A stretch of DNA of 26,703 nucleotides from JBJHBY01 sp050485745. Its GTDB lineage: Bacteria; Pseudomonadota; Gammaproteobacteria; Pseudomonadales; CAMLJR01. The DNA lies in NCBI GenBank assembly GCA_050485745.1, contig JBJHBY010000014.1:1-26703 (forward strand). Reading direction: 5' to 3'. How positions within the stretch are numbered: position 1 is the first letter of the stretch; each line of letters opens with the position of its first letter. Under the pieces are notes generated by a model that was given only the letters and a program-made list of their open reading frames with translations, made no database searches and was not told the DNA's origin. Made by a program: the position numbers and the translations under genes. This document shows positions 1-8,522 of this stretch, one piece after another.

Positions 1-405
1 GAGTCCAGCGTCAACATGAACGCGGGGCCCCTGCTCGGTCGCGACCCGCGCATGGGCGACTACAACCTGGAAACCGCCATCAACCAGAACCGCGAATTCC
101 AGGGCGATGCCAACAGCGGCCAGTCCAACAATCTGCAGGGTTCCATCACCGTCACTGTGGTCGATGTCCTCTCCAACGGCCTGTTGGTGGTACGCGGCGA
201 GAAGTGGCTGACCCTGAACCGCGGCGACGAGTTCATCCGCCTGCGCGGCCTCGTCCGCCCCGAGGACATCGCCCCGAACAACTCCATCTCCTCGACCAAG
301 GTCGCGGATGTACGCATCGCCTATGCCGGCACCGGCGATTTTGCCGCCGCCAACCAGCAAGGCTGGGCTTCACGCTTCTTCAATTCCAGCCTGTGGCCCT
401 TCTGA
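1..405 (+). CDS. flgH: Flagellar L-ring protein FlgH, 3' part only
   Basis: The reading frame is open from base 1 and stops at 403-405, leaving about 134 C-terminal residues of FlgH; the lipoprotein signal and N-terminal half lie left of the window. FlgH is an outer-membrane lipoprotein that oligomerises as the L-ring around the rod of the flagellar basal body. Recognisable family segments are the AINQNREFQG-type stretch, the GLLVVRGEKWLTLN strand, the RLRGLVRPEDI segment, and a C-terminus ending in SLWPF, which follows the conserved pattern of the family (GWASRFF close to the end). It is followed after 11 bases by flgI, whose ribosome site overlaps the stop, so the two are co-transcribed. 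flgF and flgG presumably precede it outside the window; that is inferred from the usual gene order. Confidence 0.95.
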   Translation, partial: ESSVNMNAGPLLGRDPRMGDYNLETAINQNREFQGDANSGQSNNLQGSITVTVVDVLSNGLLVVRGEKWLTLNRGDEFIRLRGLVRPEDIAPNNSISSTKVADVRIAYAGTGDFAAANQQGWASRFFNSSLWPF

Positions 406-416
406 GGAATCTCACG

Positions 417-1544
417 ATGATGCCGAACATGCAATCCATCACCCGGCTCCTCACCCCTGTGCTGGCCCTGCTGCTGACTCTGGCCACGCCATCCGCAGCG
501 GCAGAGCGTCTCAAGGACATCGCCACCCTCGCCGGAGTGCGCTCCAACCCGATCGTCGGCTACGGCCTGGTGGTGGGCCTCGATGGCAGCGGTGACCAAA
601 CCACGCAGACCCCTTTCACGGTGCAGTCCTTCCGCAACATGATGCGGGAGTTCGGTATCGTCATCCCCGAGGGAGTGAACTTCCAGCTGCGCAATGTTGC
701 CGCTGTCAGCGTTCACGCCAACCTGCCGCCGTTTGCCAAGCCCGGCCAGGCCATTGACATCACTGTCGCGTCGATCGGCAATGCCCGCAGTCTGCGTGGC
801 GGCAGCCTGCTGATGACGCCCCTGAAGGGGCCCGACGGCCAGGTCTACGCTATCGCCCAGGGCGAACTGGTGGTCGGCGGCTTCGGCGCCGAGGGCCGGG
901 ACGGCTCCCGCGTCACAGTCAACGTGCCCAGCTCCGGCCGCATCCCCAACGGTGCACTCGTCGAGCGCGACGTCGCCAATGGCTTCATGAGCTCTGCGCA
1001 CCTGATGTTCAACCTGCATCGCCCCGATTTCACCACTGCCAAGCGCGTCGCCGCGCAGATCAACGACCTGCTTGGCCCCGGTGTGGCGCGCGCCCATGAC
1101 GCCTCTACCATCGAGGTGAGCGCCCCCCGCGATGCGGACCAGCGGGTCAGCTACATGGCAATGCTGGAGAACATCGAAGTCGAACCCGGTGAGGCGCCGG
1201 CACGGGTGGTGATCAATTCCCGCACCGGCACCATCGTCGTCGGTAACCACGTCACCGTGGGCCCGGTGGCCGTCACTCACGGCTCCCTGATCGTATCCGT
1301 TGCGGAGGAACTGCAGGTCAGCCAGCCTGCCCCCTTCGGCGAGGGTCAGACCGTCGTGGTCCCCGGCTCGACCGTCACCATCGAGCAGGAAGACCCGCGC
1401 ATGTTCGCCCTGCCTCGCACCACCACCCTTGAGGACATCGTCCGCGCGGTCAATCAAGTGGGGGCCGCCCCGGGTGACCTGATGGCCATCATCGAAGCCC
1501 TGAAGCAAGCCGGGGCCCTCAATGCCGAACTGATCGTGATCTGA
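417..1544 (+). CDS. flgI: Flagellar P-ring protein FlgI
   Basis: This 375-residue product matches the usual FlgI length. FlgI is secreted to the periplasm, where it assembles as the P-ring in the peptidoglycan layer around the rod. Residues 1-28 form a Sec signal peptide with a hydrophobic leucine/alanine core and a likely cut near PSAAA|E. The mature protein starts with the family hallmark RLKDIATLAGVRSNPIVGYG and continues with GLDGSGDQT, a QLRNVAAVSVHANLPPFA-type segment and a C-terminus ending in AELIVI. I chose the ATG at 417 because GAGGA (404-408) sits 8 bases upstream; a second in-frame ATG follows immediately. The open frame extends upstream to 204 but there it overlaps flgH and is not coding. 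flgJ begins 2 bases after its stop. Confidence 0.95.
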   Translation: MMPNMQSITRLLTPVLALLLTLATPSAAAERLKDIATLAGVRSNPIVGYGLVVGLDGSGDQTTQTPFTVQSFRNMMREFGIVIPEGVNFQLRNVAAVSVHANLPPFAKPGQAIDITVASIGNARSLRGGSLLMTPLKGPDGQVYAIAQGELVVGGFGAEGRDGSRVTVNVPSSGRIPNGALVERDVANGFMSSAHLMFNLHRPDFTTAKRVAAQINDLLGPGVARAHDASTIEVSAPRDADQRVSYMAMLENIEVEPGEAPARVVINSRTGTIVVGNHVTVGPVAVTHGSLIVSVAEELQVSQPAPFGEGQTVVVPGSTVTIEQEDPRMFALPRTTTLEDIVRAVNQVGAAPGDLMAIIEALKQAGALNAELIVI

Positions 1545-1546
1545 CC

Positions 1547-2554
1547 ATGCTGGGACAGGCGCAACACTACAATGACCAGGCCCGGGTCTACCATGACCTG
1601 GCAGGCATCCAGCAGTTGAAGACCCTTGCCGGGAAGGACCGTGCGCAAGGCATCGAAGCGGTGGCGCAGCAGTTCGAGGCGATGTTGCTACAGATGATGC
1701 TGTCGAGCATGCGCCAGGCCGGCGAGGCCTTCGCCGAGGGCGGCCTCTTCGACAGCCACGAGCACCGCGTCTACCGCGACATGATGGACCAGCAGGTGGC
1801 TCTGGACCTCGCCCATGGTCGCGGCATCGGCCTGGCCGACATCATCGTGCGCCAGCTGCAGCCGGCAGCGCACAACGACAGCAACACAGCCGCCAGAGCG
1901 GGTGAGGCCCCGATCGACCGGATGCCACGACTGCCGGTACGTTGGTTGCGTCCGCAGGGGCAGGCTGAACACGGTTCGGCAGACTCAGCGACTGCAAGTG
2001 CAACGACGGAGACGGCGGCAACGAATGGAGGCCGGAACAAACGCCCGGTATCTGCCGGAGAGACCTTTGCGGGACCGGAAGACTTCGTGCAGCGGATGCG
2101 CCCCCTCGCGCGGACTGCAGCGGCGGAGCTCGGCGTCAGTCCGGAGGTGCTGCTTTCCCAGGCTGCGCTGGAAACCGGCTGGGGCCAGCACCAGCTGCGC
2201 CACGCCGATGGCCGCCCCAGCCACAACTTTTTCAACATCAAGGCGGACAGCCGCTGGAACGGTCCGGTAGTCAACGTGATCACCCTGGAGTACCGGGATG
2301 GCGTGGCGGTGCGCGAGCGCGCCAGCTTCCGCGCCTACGACAGCGCAGAGGAAAGCTTTGCCGACTACGTCAGCTTCATCCGCTCCGGCGCGCGCTACCA
2401 GGCCGCCCTCGCCCAGGCGGGTGACGACCAGGGCTATGTGCGCGAACTGGCCGCAGCGGGCTACGCCACTGACCCACTGTATGCCGACAAGATTCTCGAC
2501 CTGGCCGGGCGTGACGTGATGCGCGCAACCGGCGGCAACGGACTGATTCAGTGA
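1547..2554 (+). CDS. flgJ: FlgJ, rod-cap scaffold and peptidoglycan hydrolase
   Basis: FlgJ is a two-domain periplasmic protein of 335 residues. The N-terminal part (about 1-105) is the rod-binding/capping domain, with the FEAMLLQMMLSSMRQA helix and the HEHRVYRDMMDQQVA segment. A low-complexity linker rich in Ala, Thr and Ser (about 106-175) follows. The C-terminal part (about 178-325) is a glucosaminidase domain that opens the peptidoglycan for rod growth. The motif LSQAALETGWGQ carries the expected catalytic glutamate at residue 209, so this is the dual-domain form and not the rod-cap-only form seen in some other lineages. It starts 2 bases after flgI and ends 10 bases before flgK, consistent with one transcript. 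Confidence 0.93.
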   Translation: MLGQAQHYNDQARVYHDLAGIQQLKTLAGKDRAQGIEAVAQQFEAMLLQMMLSSMRQAGEAFAEGGLFDSHEHRVYRDMMDQQVALDLAHGRGIGLADIIVRQLQPAAHNDSNTAARAGEAPIDRMPRLPVRWLRPQGQAEHGSADSATASATTETAATNGGRNKRPVSAGETFAGPEDFVQRMRPLARTAAAELGVSPEVLLSQAALETGWGQHQLRHADGRPSHNFFNIKADSRWNGPVVNVITLEYRDGVAVRERASFRAYDSAEESFADYVSFIRSGARYQAALAQAGDDQGYVRELAAAGYATDPLYADKILDLAGRDVMRATGGNGLIQ

Positions 2555-2564
2555 GGCCCCTGAA

Positions 2565-4583
2565 ATGACATCCAACCTGTTCGGTATCGGCCTGTCCGGC
2601 CTGCTCTCGCACCAGTCGGCACTGGGCACTACCGGCAACAACATCACCAATGCCAATACGCCCGGCTATTCGCGGCAGCGGGTCAACTTCGAAACGAGCT
2701 CGGAACAGTTCGGTGGCGTCGGCTACATTGGTACGGGCACCAAGATCAACAGCATCGAGCGGGTTGTCGAGCAGTTCGTGGTCAACCAGCTGCGCGTGGA
2801 AACCGCGGGCTTTCACCAGGCCAATGCCATGGCCTCCCAGTTGGAACAGCTCGACGCCCTGCTCGCCGACGAGAGCACGGGTATCGCACCGATGCTGCAA
2901 CAGTTCTACGCCGCACTTGAGCAGGCCTCGCAGGATCCGACCTCAATGCCGGTGCGCCAGATCGTGCTGAGCTACGCGGAAACTCTCGCCCAACGCTTCG
3001 ATGCCCTCTATGCGCGCCTGCAATCCCAGGAGCAGGTCATAAATCGCCAGCTCGACTCCCTGGCCGCCCAGGCTACCGGGCTGGCCGAGGGCATCGCCAC
3101 ACTGAACCAGCGCATTGCCGAACAGAGTGGCACCGGGAGTACGCCGAATGCCCTGCTCGACAAGCGCGACGAACTGTTGCGCGGGCTGTCCGAACTGATC
3201 TCGGTCAAAGTGGTCGAGGACGCCAACGGCATGGTCAACGTCTACGTCGGCAACGGGCAGCCGCTGGTGGTGGGAAATCAGGCCAATGCCCTGGCCACAG
3301 CACCGTCGATCAACAACCCCGCGCGCAACGAGATCCTGTTCGTCAGCAATACCACCAGCCAGGAAGTCAGCCAGTTCCTCACCGGAGGCAGTATCGGCGG
3401 CTTGCTCAAATTCCGTAGCGGCAGCCTCGACCCGGCCTTCAACAGCCTCGGACGTATCGCCCTGGCCGTATCTGACACCATCAATAGCCAGCAGCAGCTG
3501 GGGTTGGACCTGGATGGCAATTTCGGCAAGAACCTGTTCACCGACATCAACAACAGCGCCCTGATGCAAGCCCGCGCCGTGCCCTCGGATGCCAACGATG
3601 CCGGCACTGACCTGCAGTTGCAGGTATTCATCAGCAATACCGGCGCGCTCACCACCAGCGATTATCGCCTCAACATCACCGGACCGGGACCGGGGGATTT
3701 CACCCTGATACGCAGCAGCGACAATCAGGTCGTGACGACCACTGGCGATCTCTCGGGCACGATCACCACCCCTGAAGGCTTCGAAATCAGAATATCCGGC
3801 AGCAACTTTGCGGCCGGGGACCGCTTCCTGATCCAGCCCACCCGCTCCGCCGCCGGCGACATGAGCGTCGCCCTGAAGGATCCGTCCGAGTTAGCCTTTG
3901 CCCAGCCGATCCGTACCGGTTCAAGCCTGGACAACAGTGGCAACGGGGCCATTTCCAGCGGCGAGATTCTTGCCACACGCGACGCCAACGGGGACCTGCA
4001 AACCACCTTTGATCCACCGGGCAGCCTCAGTCCACCGCTGCTGGTGCGCTTCATCTCGGGGACTGACTACGAGCTGCTGGACAACAGCGATCCAAATGCG
4101 CCTGCCCCCCTGGCACCGCCGGTTACCGGCACCATTATCCCCGGGCAACCCAATGCGGTGACCGTACTCGACCCGGTCAGCGGTGATGCCGTTTATCGTT
4201 TCAACCTTTCCGGCAACCCCGCCGCGGGGGATGAATTCAGCATTGAGTTCAACGCCAACGGCAGCTCGGACAACCGCAACGCCCTCGCCATGGGTGGCAC
4301 CCGCCTGGACAAGACCATTGGCGGCAGGCTCGACTTCGAATCCGCCTATGGACAGCTGGTGGAACAGGTCGGCACCCGCACCGCCGAGCTCAAGATCAGC
4401 CGGGACGCAGCCGATACACTCGTAGCAAGGGCCCAGGCCAACCGTGAGGCGGTGTCCGGGGTCAATCTGGACGAAGAGGCCGCCAACCTGATCCGCTTCG
4501 AACAGGCATACAATGCATCGGCCCAGGTCATTTCCGTCGCCCGCCAGCTGTTTGAAACATTGCTGTCGGCCGTGCGCCGCTAA
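2565..4583 (+). CDS. flgK: Hook-filament junction protein FlgK (HAP1)
   Basis: The 672-residue product begins with the flagellar rod/hook family N-terminus (LFGIGLSGLLSHQSAL, then NNITNANTPGYSRQRV). It ends with the matching C-terminal heptad segment (GVNLDEEAANLIRFEQAYNASAQVISVARQLFETLL). Between these lies a long variable insert of Asn/Gly/Ser-rich beta repeats, of the kind exposed at the surface of the junction. FlgK joins the hook to the flagellin filament, after export by the flagellar type III apparatus with FlgN as chaperone. The length is near the long pseudomonad-type FlgK and longer than the enteric form. GAGG at 2553-2556 overlaps the flgJ stop and lies 8 bases before the ATG. flgL follows 11 bases after the stop. 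Confidence 0.95.
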   Translation: MTSNLFGIGLSGLLSHQSALGTTGNNITNANTPGYSRQRVNFETSSEQFGGVGYIGTGTKINSIERVVEQFVVNQLRVETAGFHQANAMASQLEQLDALLADESTGIAPMLQQFYAALEQASQDPTSMPVRQIVLSYAETLAQRFDALYARLQSQEQVINRQLDSLAAQATGLAEGIATLNQRIAEQSGTGSTPNALLDKRDELLRGLSELISVKVVEDANGMVNVYVGNGQPLVVGNQANALATAPSINNPARNEILFVSNTTSQEVSQFLTGGSIGGLLKFRSGSLDPAFNSLGRIALAVSDTINSQQQLGLDLDGNFGKNLFTDINNSALMQARAVPSDANDAGTDLQLQVFISNTGALTTSDYRLNITGPGPGDFTLIRSSDNQVVTTTGDLSGTITTPEGFEIRISGSNFAAGDRFLIQPTRSAAGDMSVALKDPSELAFAQPIRTGSSLDNSGNGAISSGEILATRDANGDLQTTFDPPGSLSPPLLVRFISGTDYELLDNSDPNAPAPLAPPVTGTIIPGQPNAVTVLDPVSGDAVYRFNLSGNPAAGDEFSIEFNANGSSDNRNALAMGGTRLDKTIGGRLDFESAYGQLVEQVGTRTAELKISRDAADTLVARAQANREAVSGVNLDEEAANLIRFEQAYNASAQVISVARQLFETLLSAVRR

Positions 4584-4594
4584 CGGAGAGTTCC

Positions 4595-5812
4595 ATGTCG
4601 CGCATCTCGCTGCAACAGGGTTTCAACCAGGGTCTGCGCGGCATCCTCAACGTGCAGTCACAGCTTTTCAAGACCCAGAACCAGATCGCCACCGGTCGCC
4701 GCGTACTGCAACCCTCCGACGACCCGGTGGCAGCGGCGCGCATCCTGCAACTGGAACAGGAGCTCTCGCGCCTGGACCAGTTCAAGAAGAATATCGACGG
4801 CGTCGAAGCCAGCCTGATGCTACAGGACACCCAAATGGAGTCCGTCACCACCCTGCTCGTGCGGGTGCGCGAACTGACCCTGAGCGCCGGCAACGCCAGC
4901 CTCAGCGCCAGCGAACGCCGGGGCATTGCCACCGAGCTGGCCAATCGCCTCGAGGAACTGGCCAACCTGGCCAACACTCGCAGCGTCACCGGGGAGTACA
5001 TATTTGGCGGCTATCAGGGTGAACAACCGCCCTTTGCCCAGCAGGCCGGTCAATGGGTCTACCGGGGCGATGAGGGGCAGCGCCTGGTGCAGGTCGCCTC
5101 CAGCACGCAGATTGCCGCCGGGGACAACGGCAAGGACATCTTCGTCAACATCCCGGATCCACGGCCCCGCATCAGTGCCGATGGCTCCAACCTGGGTGAC
5201 GCCACGATCAGCGGCGCACGCATCATCGACCAGGGGCAGTATGCCGCGGACTTCACCACGCCGCCGTACGCCATCGTGTTCGATGATCCACCGGACACGT
5301 TCAGCATTGTCGACGGCAACGGCGACCCAGTTGTCGGCGCCAGCAACCTGCCCTATACCTCGGGGGAATTGATCAGCTTCAATGGCATGGAGGTGCGCAT
5401 CACCGGTACTCCCGAGGAAAGCGACCGCTTCGAGATTCAATCACCGGGAACCCGCGACATGCTCAATGGCATCGCCGCCCTGGTGGATGGCCTGCGCAAC
5501 CTGGGCGATGGCGCCGAGGACAAGCTGCGCCTTGGGGATCTGCTGGCCGGTACGCTGGACTGGCTGGATGGGGCTGAGGCAAACATCAGCTCCAACCGCG
5601 CCACCCTCGGTGCGCGTCTCAACACGCTGGAAAGTACACGCAACCTGCACAGTGGCTCGGAGCTGGTCAATCAGCAGGTGCTGACCGACATCCGCGACCT
5701 CGACTACGCCGAGGCCATCAGCCGCCTGACCCTTGAGGATTTTATCCTGCAGGCGGCGCAGCAGAGCTTCGCCCGCATCAGCAACCTGTCGCTGTTCAAC
5801 TTCCTGCGTTGA
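4595..5812 (+). CDS. flgL: Hook-filament junction protein FlgL (HAP3)
   Basis: This is a 405-residue flagellin-like junction protein that sits between FlgK and the filament and is also a FlgN client. The flagellin-type N-terminus is clear: FNQGLRGILNVQSQL, then TGRRVLQPSDDPVAAARIL. The coiled C-terminus (ISRLTLEDFILQAAQQSFARISNLSLFNFLR) closes it. The segment VTGEYIFGGYQGEQPPF is a typical FlgL feature. The ATG at 4595 has a GGAGAG site at 4585-4590. It is the last gene of the + strand flagellar run; no U-rich terminator follows, only the inverted-repeat element described at 5822-6030. Confidence 0.94.
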   Translation: MSRISLQQGFNQGLRGILNVQSQLFKTQNQIATGRRVLQPSDDPVAAARILQLEQELSRLDQFKKNIDGVEASLMLQDTQMESVTTLLVRVRELTLSAGNASLSASERRGIATELANRLEELANLANTRSVTGEYIFGGYQGEQPPFAQQAGQWVYRGDEGQRLVQVASSTQIAAGDNGKDIFVNIPDPRPRISADGSNLGDATISGARIIDQGQYAADFTTPPYAIVFDDPPDTFSIVDGNGDPVVGASNLPYTSGELISFNGMEVRITGTPEESDRFEIQSPGTRDMLNGIAALVDGLRNLGDGAEDKLRLGDLLAGTLDWLDGAEANISSNRATLGARLNTLESTRNLHSGSELVNQQVLTDIRDLDYAEAISRLTLEDFILQAAQQSFARISNLSLFNFLR

Positions 5813-5821
5813 TGGGACGCC

Positions 5822-6030
5822 AGACGCTTGATGGGAGACGGGAGACGCTGCTAGATGCTAGACGTAAAGTATCGCGGCGTTGCAGGTGACGCTGGTTTAC
5901 GTGCATTCGCGCCAACCCACTCTACAGCGGGATACGTGGGGGATTTCGGTGTCGGCAGGGGCGCCGGGTGATGCCTGACGGCTAACCAGGCGTACGCAAC
6001 TTTGCGTCTCGCGTCTCCCGTCAAGCGTCT
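5822..6030. repeat. Inverted-repeat element built of heptamer-like units, copy A
   Basis: Arms of 27 bases at 5822-5848 and 6004-6030 match as reverse complements at 25 of 27 positions. They flank 155 bases with no recognisable gene. The arms are made of GGGAGAC-like 7-base units in tandem, and the left arm continues as gctgcta-gatgcta-gac with the same 7-base phase. A second copy lies at 17117-17237. It occupies the spacer between the convergent flgL and flgE genes and could fold as a long stem in either transcript. It may be a miniature mobile or REP-like element; no transposase is present. Confidence 0.75.
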
Positions 6031-6058
6031 CCCACCTCTACGCCCCGACTACCAGGCC

Positions 6059-6078
6059 GTGGGCAATCCCTTGCCCAC
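6059..6078. terminator. Hairpin between convergent flgL and flgE
   Basis: GTGGGCAA (6059-6066) and TTGCCCAC (6071-6078) form a perfect 8-bp stem with a TCCC loop, 8 bases beyond the flgE stop. No T-run follows on either strand, so termination is only a guess from position. Confidence 0.3.
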
Positions 6079-6086
6079 AACCACCA

Positions 6087-7325
6087 TCACCGCAGATTGA
6101 TTACCGACTGGGTGACGGTGTCTTCGGTCTCGATGGTCTTGGCGTTGGCCTGGAAGTTGCGCTGGGCGAGAATCAGATTGACCAACTGTTCGGAGAGATC
6201 GACGTTGGAATCTTCCAGTGCGCCAGACTGGATTGAGCCGAGGGATCCGGTCTCAGGGGCGCCGATAACCGGCTGGCCGGATTCGAAGCTCTCCACCCAG
6301 TTGCTGTTGCCCACCGGCACCAGGCCCTGCGGGTTGGCGAAGTTGGCCAGCGCCACCTGACCCAGGGTCAGGGCCTGGCCGTTGGTATAGCGGGCGAATA
6401 CCACACCGGTGCTGCTGATATTGATGCCCGCCAGTCGACCCGGGGCATAACCATCCTGGCTGACCGCATTCACCGAGAACTCACTGCCGAACTGGGTCGA
6501 ACGCTGGAAGTTGACCACATAGTTGATGGGTGCAGCACCGCCGGGTGCCGGCCAGTTGTCAGCAAACGATGGCGGGTTCGGGTCGACCAGTGCACCGCCG
6601 GCGCTGAACTCGAAGTTATAGGGGCCATTGGGCGTACCGCTGTCATCGAGGTCTGTGTACACCTCCCAGACCGTTTCGCCCGCCGCGGACGTCGCCGGAT
6701 CCGACGTGCGCACGAAGTAGAACGACAGTACATGGGGATTACCGAGGCTGTCGAAGATCGTGGCCGACGTCGACCAGTTGTAGCTGTTCGGATCCGTTGA
6801 GTCGAAGGTACCGGTCGGCGGCAGGCCGTCGCGGGAATCCAGATTGAACTGCAGTGCCAGCTGGGTGGTGGCACTGGGGGCGATATCCTGGGTCTCAATG
6901 CGCAAGTCAGTCAGCGCACCACTGATGATGTCCCCCGCGGCATTGGCGCCAAAGCCCTGCAGGCGACCGCCACCGTTACCCACCACGAAGCCCTGGTTGT
7001 CCAGGCCGAAGACACCGGCGCGGGTATAGACCGGAGCACCCTGCTGATTGAGAATGAAAAAGCCGCCGCCATCGATAGCGAGATCGAGGCTGTTGTTGGT
7101 AATGCTGATATTGCCCTGGTCAAACTGCTGGGCAATGTCCGCCACCAGAACACCACTGCCCGCGGTACGCGAGCCCGTGCCCAGAATCGAGCTTGCGTAG
7201 ACATCCGCGAACTCGACCCGGGACTCCTTGAACCCGATGGTAGAGGCGTTGGCAATATTGTTGCCAGTGACGGCCAGATCCTGGCTCGCTGCGCGAATGC
7301 CACTCAGTGCTGTATTGAACCCCAT
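6087..7325 (-). CDS. flgE: Flagellar hook protein FlgE
   Basis: The 412-residue hook subunit begins MGFNTALSGIRAASQDLAVT followed by GNNIANASTIGFKESRVEF, the defining rod/hook N-terminus. It has the DLAIDGGGFFIL and TRAGVFGLDNQGFVV segments of FlgE and ends with the coiled segment ALEDSNVDLSEQLVNLILAQRNFQANAKTI. It is exported by the flagellar type III system and polymerises into the hook under the FlgD cap. GAGGAG lies upstream of the ATG on the - strand. It is last in the cheV-to-flgE run, 51 bases after flgD. The usual downstream flgF is absent, because that half of the operon lies inverted on the other strand. Confidence 0.95.
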   Translation of the reverse strand: MGFNTALSGIRAASQDLAVTGNNIANASTIGFKESRVEFADVYASSILGTGSRTAGSGVLVADIAQQFDQGNISITNNSLDLAIDGGGFFILNQQGAPVYTRAGVFGLDNQGFVVGNGGGRLQGFGANAAGDIISGALTDLRIETQDIAPSATTQLALQFNLDSRDGLPPTGTFDSTDPNSYNWSTSATIFDSLGNPHVLSFYFVRTSDPATSAAGETVWEVYTDLDDSGTPNGPYNFEFSAGGALVDPNPPSFADNWPAPGGAAPINYVVNFQRSTQFGSEFSVNAVSQDGYAPGRLAGINISSTGVVFARYTNGQALTLGQVALANFANPQGLVPVGNSNWVESFESGQPVIGAPETGSLGSIQSGALEDSNVDLSEQLVNLILAQRNFQANAKTIETEDTVTQSVINLR

Positions 7326-7376
7326 GGTGTTACTCCTCTCACGGAAACCCGCTGTATGGGACGACTACGTTATGAC

Positions 7377-8057
7377 TCAGAGAATCTCCCTGACCTCGGA
7401 CATCGACACCGGGCCGACCCCCGCAACGTTCAGTGTCATGGTGTTATTCGGACCCAGCGTGACGCTGTTGACGTTGGCACCCAGCCAGGTGTCGAGCTGG
7501 ACGTTCTTGCCATCGCGGCTGGCCATGGCCTCGAAGCGGTAGGCACCGGCAGGCAGAACCTCGCCGTTGGGACGCGTGCCATCCCAGTAGAAGCTGAAAT
7601 CACCCTGCTCATGGCTACCGAGATCCTGCTGCCAGACCAATTCGCCGGCCTCGTTGTAGACACTCAGTCGCAAACCCGACGTGGTGAACGGCACATCGAT
7701 AGTGCCGGCAACCAGACCACCCTCGGGCTTGTAGGCCGTATCCATCTGCACCTTGACCACACGCCCGACCAGGGCGGAGGCCTGCAGTGCCTGATTGGAC
7801 TCGAAACCGTCCGCCAGCTTGTTCACGGTATTGTTGAGTTTGTCGATGCCCTCGACCGTACTGAACTGCGCGAGCTGTGCAATAAAGTCCGCATTGCCCA
7901 TCGGATCGAGCGGATTCTGGTTATTGAGCTGCGCAATCATCAGCTTGAGGAAGGCGTCCTGCCCCAGCTCATCACCACTGCCTGCACGCTGCTGCTGACG
8001 ATTGCCATAGAGCAGGTCATCCAGTGTACTGTTGCCAAAAACCTCATTGATCGGCAT
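7377..8057 (-). CDS. flgD: Hook-cap scaffold protein FlgD
   Basis: FlgD caps the growing hook and guides FlgE polymerisation. The 226-residue product carries the conserved N-terminal block LGQDAFLKLMIAQLNNQNPLDPM, then DFIAQLAQFSTVEGIDKLN. This is followed by a C-terminal beta region with the FlgD Ig-like/tudor signature (EGDFSFYWDGTRPNGEVLPAGAYRF-like strands, around 150-180). GAGG sits 7-8 bases before the ATG at 8057. The stop of flgC is 15 bases upstream, consistent with one flgBCDE transcript. Confidence 0.94.
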   Translation of the reverse strand: MPINEVFGNSTLDDLLYGNRQQQRAGSGDELGQDAFLKLMIAQLNNQNPLDPMGNADFIAQLAQFSTVEGIDKLNNTVNKLADGFESNQALQASALVGRVVKVQMDTAYKPEGGLVAGTIDVPFTTSGLRLSVYNEAGELVWQQDLGSHEQGDFSFYWDGTRPNGEVLPAGAYRFEAMASRDGKNVQLDTWLGANVNSVTLGPNNTMTLNVAGVGPVSMSEVREIL

Positions 8058-8072
8058 GACGCTACCTCAACC

Positions 8073-8522
8073 TCACTGGCCCAGGGACAGCAGACGCTGC
8101 GCCAGGGTCTTGGCGGATTGCATCAGCTCGACATTGACTTCAAAGGCGCGGCTCGCGGCAATCATGTCGGCCATCTCCTCGACAATATTCACGTTCGGAT
8201 AAAACACATAGCCCTCCTCATCCGCCAGGGGATGACCGGGCTCATAGCGGCGCTCCAGCGGGGCAGCGCTTTCGACAATACCGAGGACCTGAACCCCCCG
8301 GGTGGCTTCGTGATCCTCCGGGGCACGACCCCAGCCATCCTCCATGCCATCCAGCCAGGGCCTGGCCACAGCGGCAAATACCGGATGGCGGGCACGGTAG
8401 ACCTCATCGACACTGCTTGATGCCGACTGCGCATTGGCAATATTGCTGGCGACAGTATTCAGACGAATACCCTGAGCGGACATGCCCTGCCCGGCGATCG
8501 AAAAAATATTGTCAAGAGCCAT
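8073..8522 (-). CDS. flgC: Proximal rod protein FlgC
   Basis: The 149-residue rod subunit starts MALDNIFSIAGQGMSAQGIR and continues LNTVASNIANAQSASSS, the FlgC form of the rod-protein N-terminus. The middle has YPNVNIVEEMADMIAASRAFEVNVELM, the classic FlgC C-terminal helix with the NVNIVEEM signature. FlgC, with FlgB and FlgF, forms the proximal rod across the periplasm. Its ATG shares a base with the flgB stop (TGATG at 8520-8524), so translation of the two is probably coupled. Confidence 0.95.
   Translation of the reverse strand: MALDNIFSIAGQGMSAQGIRLNTVASNIANAQSASSSVDEVYRARHPVFAAVARPWLDGMEDGWGRAPEDHEATRGVQVLGIVESAAPLERRYEPGHPLADEEGYVFYPNVNIVEEMADMIAASRAFEVNVELMQSAKTLAQRLLSLGQ

Noticed and set aside
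321..1508. 395-residue open frame on the - strand across flgI
   Set aside because: Fully antisense to flgI, His/Gly/Asp-rich and lacking any family motif; a shadow caused by high GC codon use.
5814..6033. CRISPR array from the repeated GGGAGAC units
   Set aside because: Repeats are 7 bases, contiguous and inverted about a spacer; no regular 25-40 base repeats with unique spacers exist, and there are no cas genes.
7356..8420. 354-residue open frame on the + strand across flgD and flgC
   Set aside because: Antisense to two well-supported flagellar genes, with no motif or ribosome site of its own.
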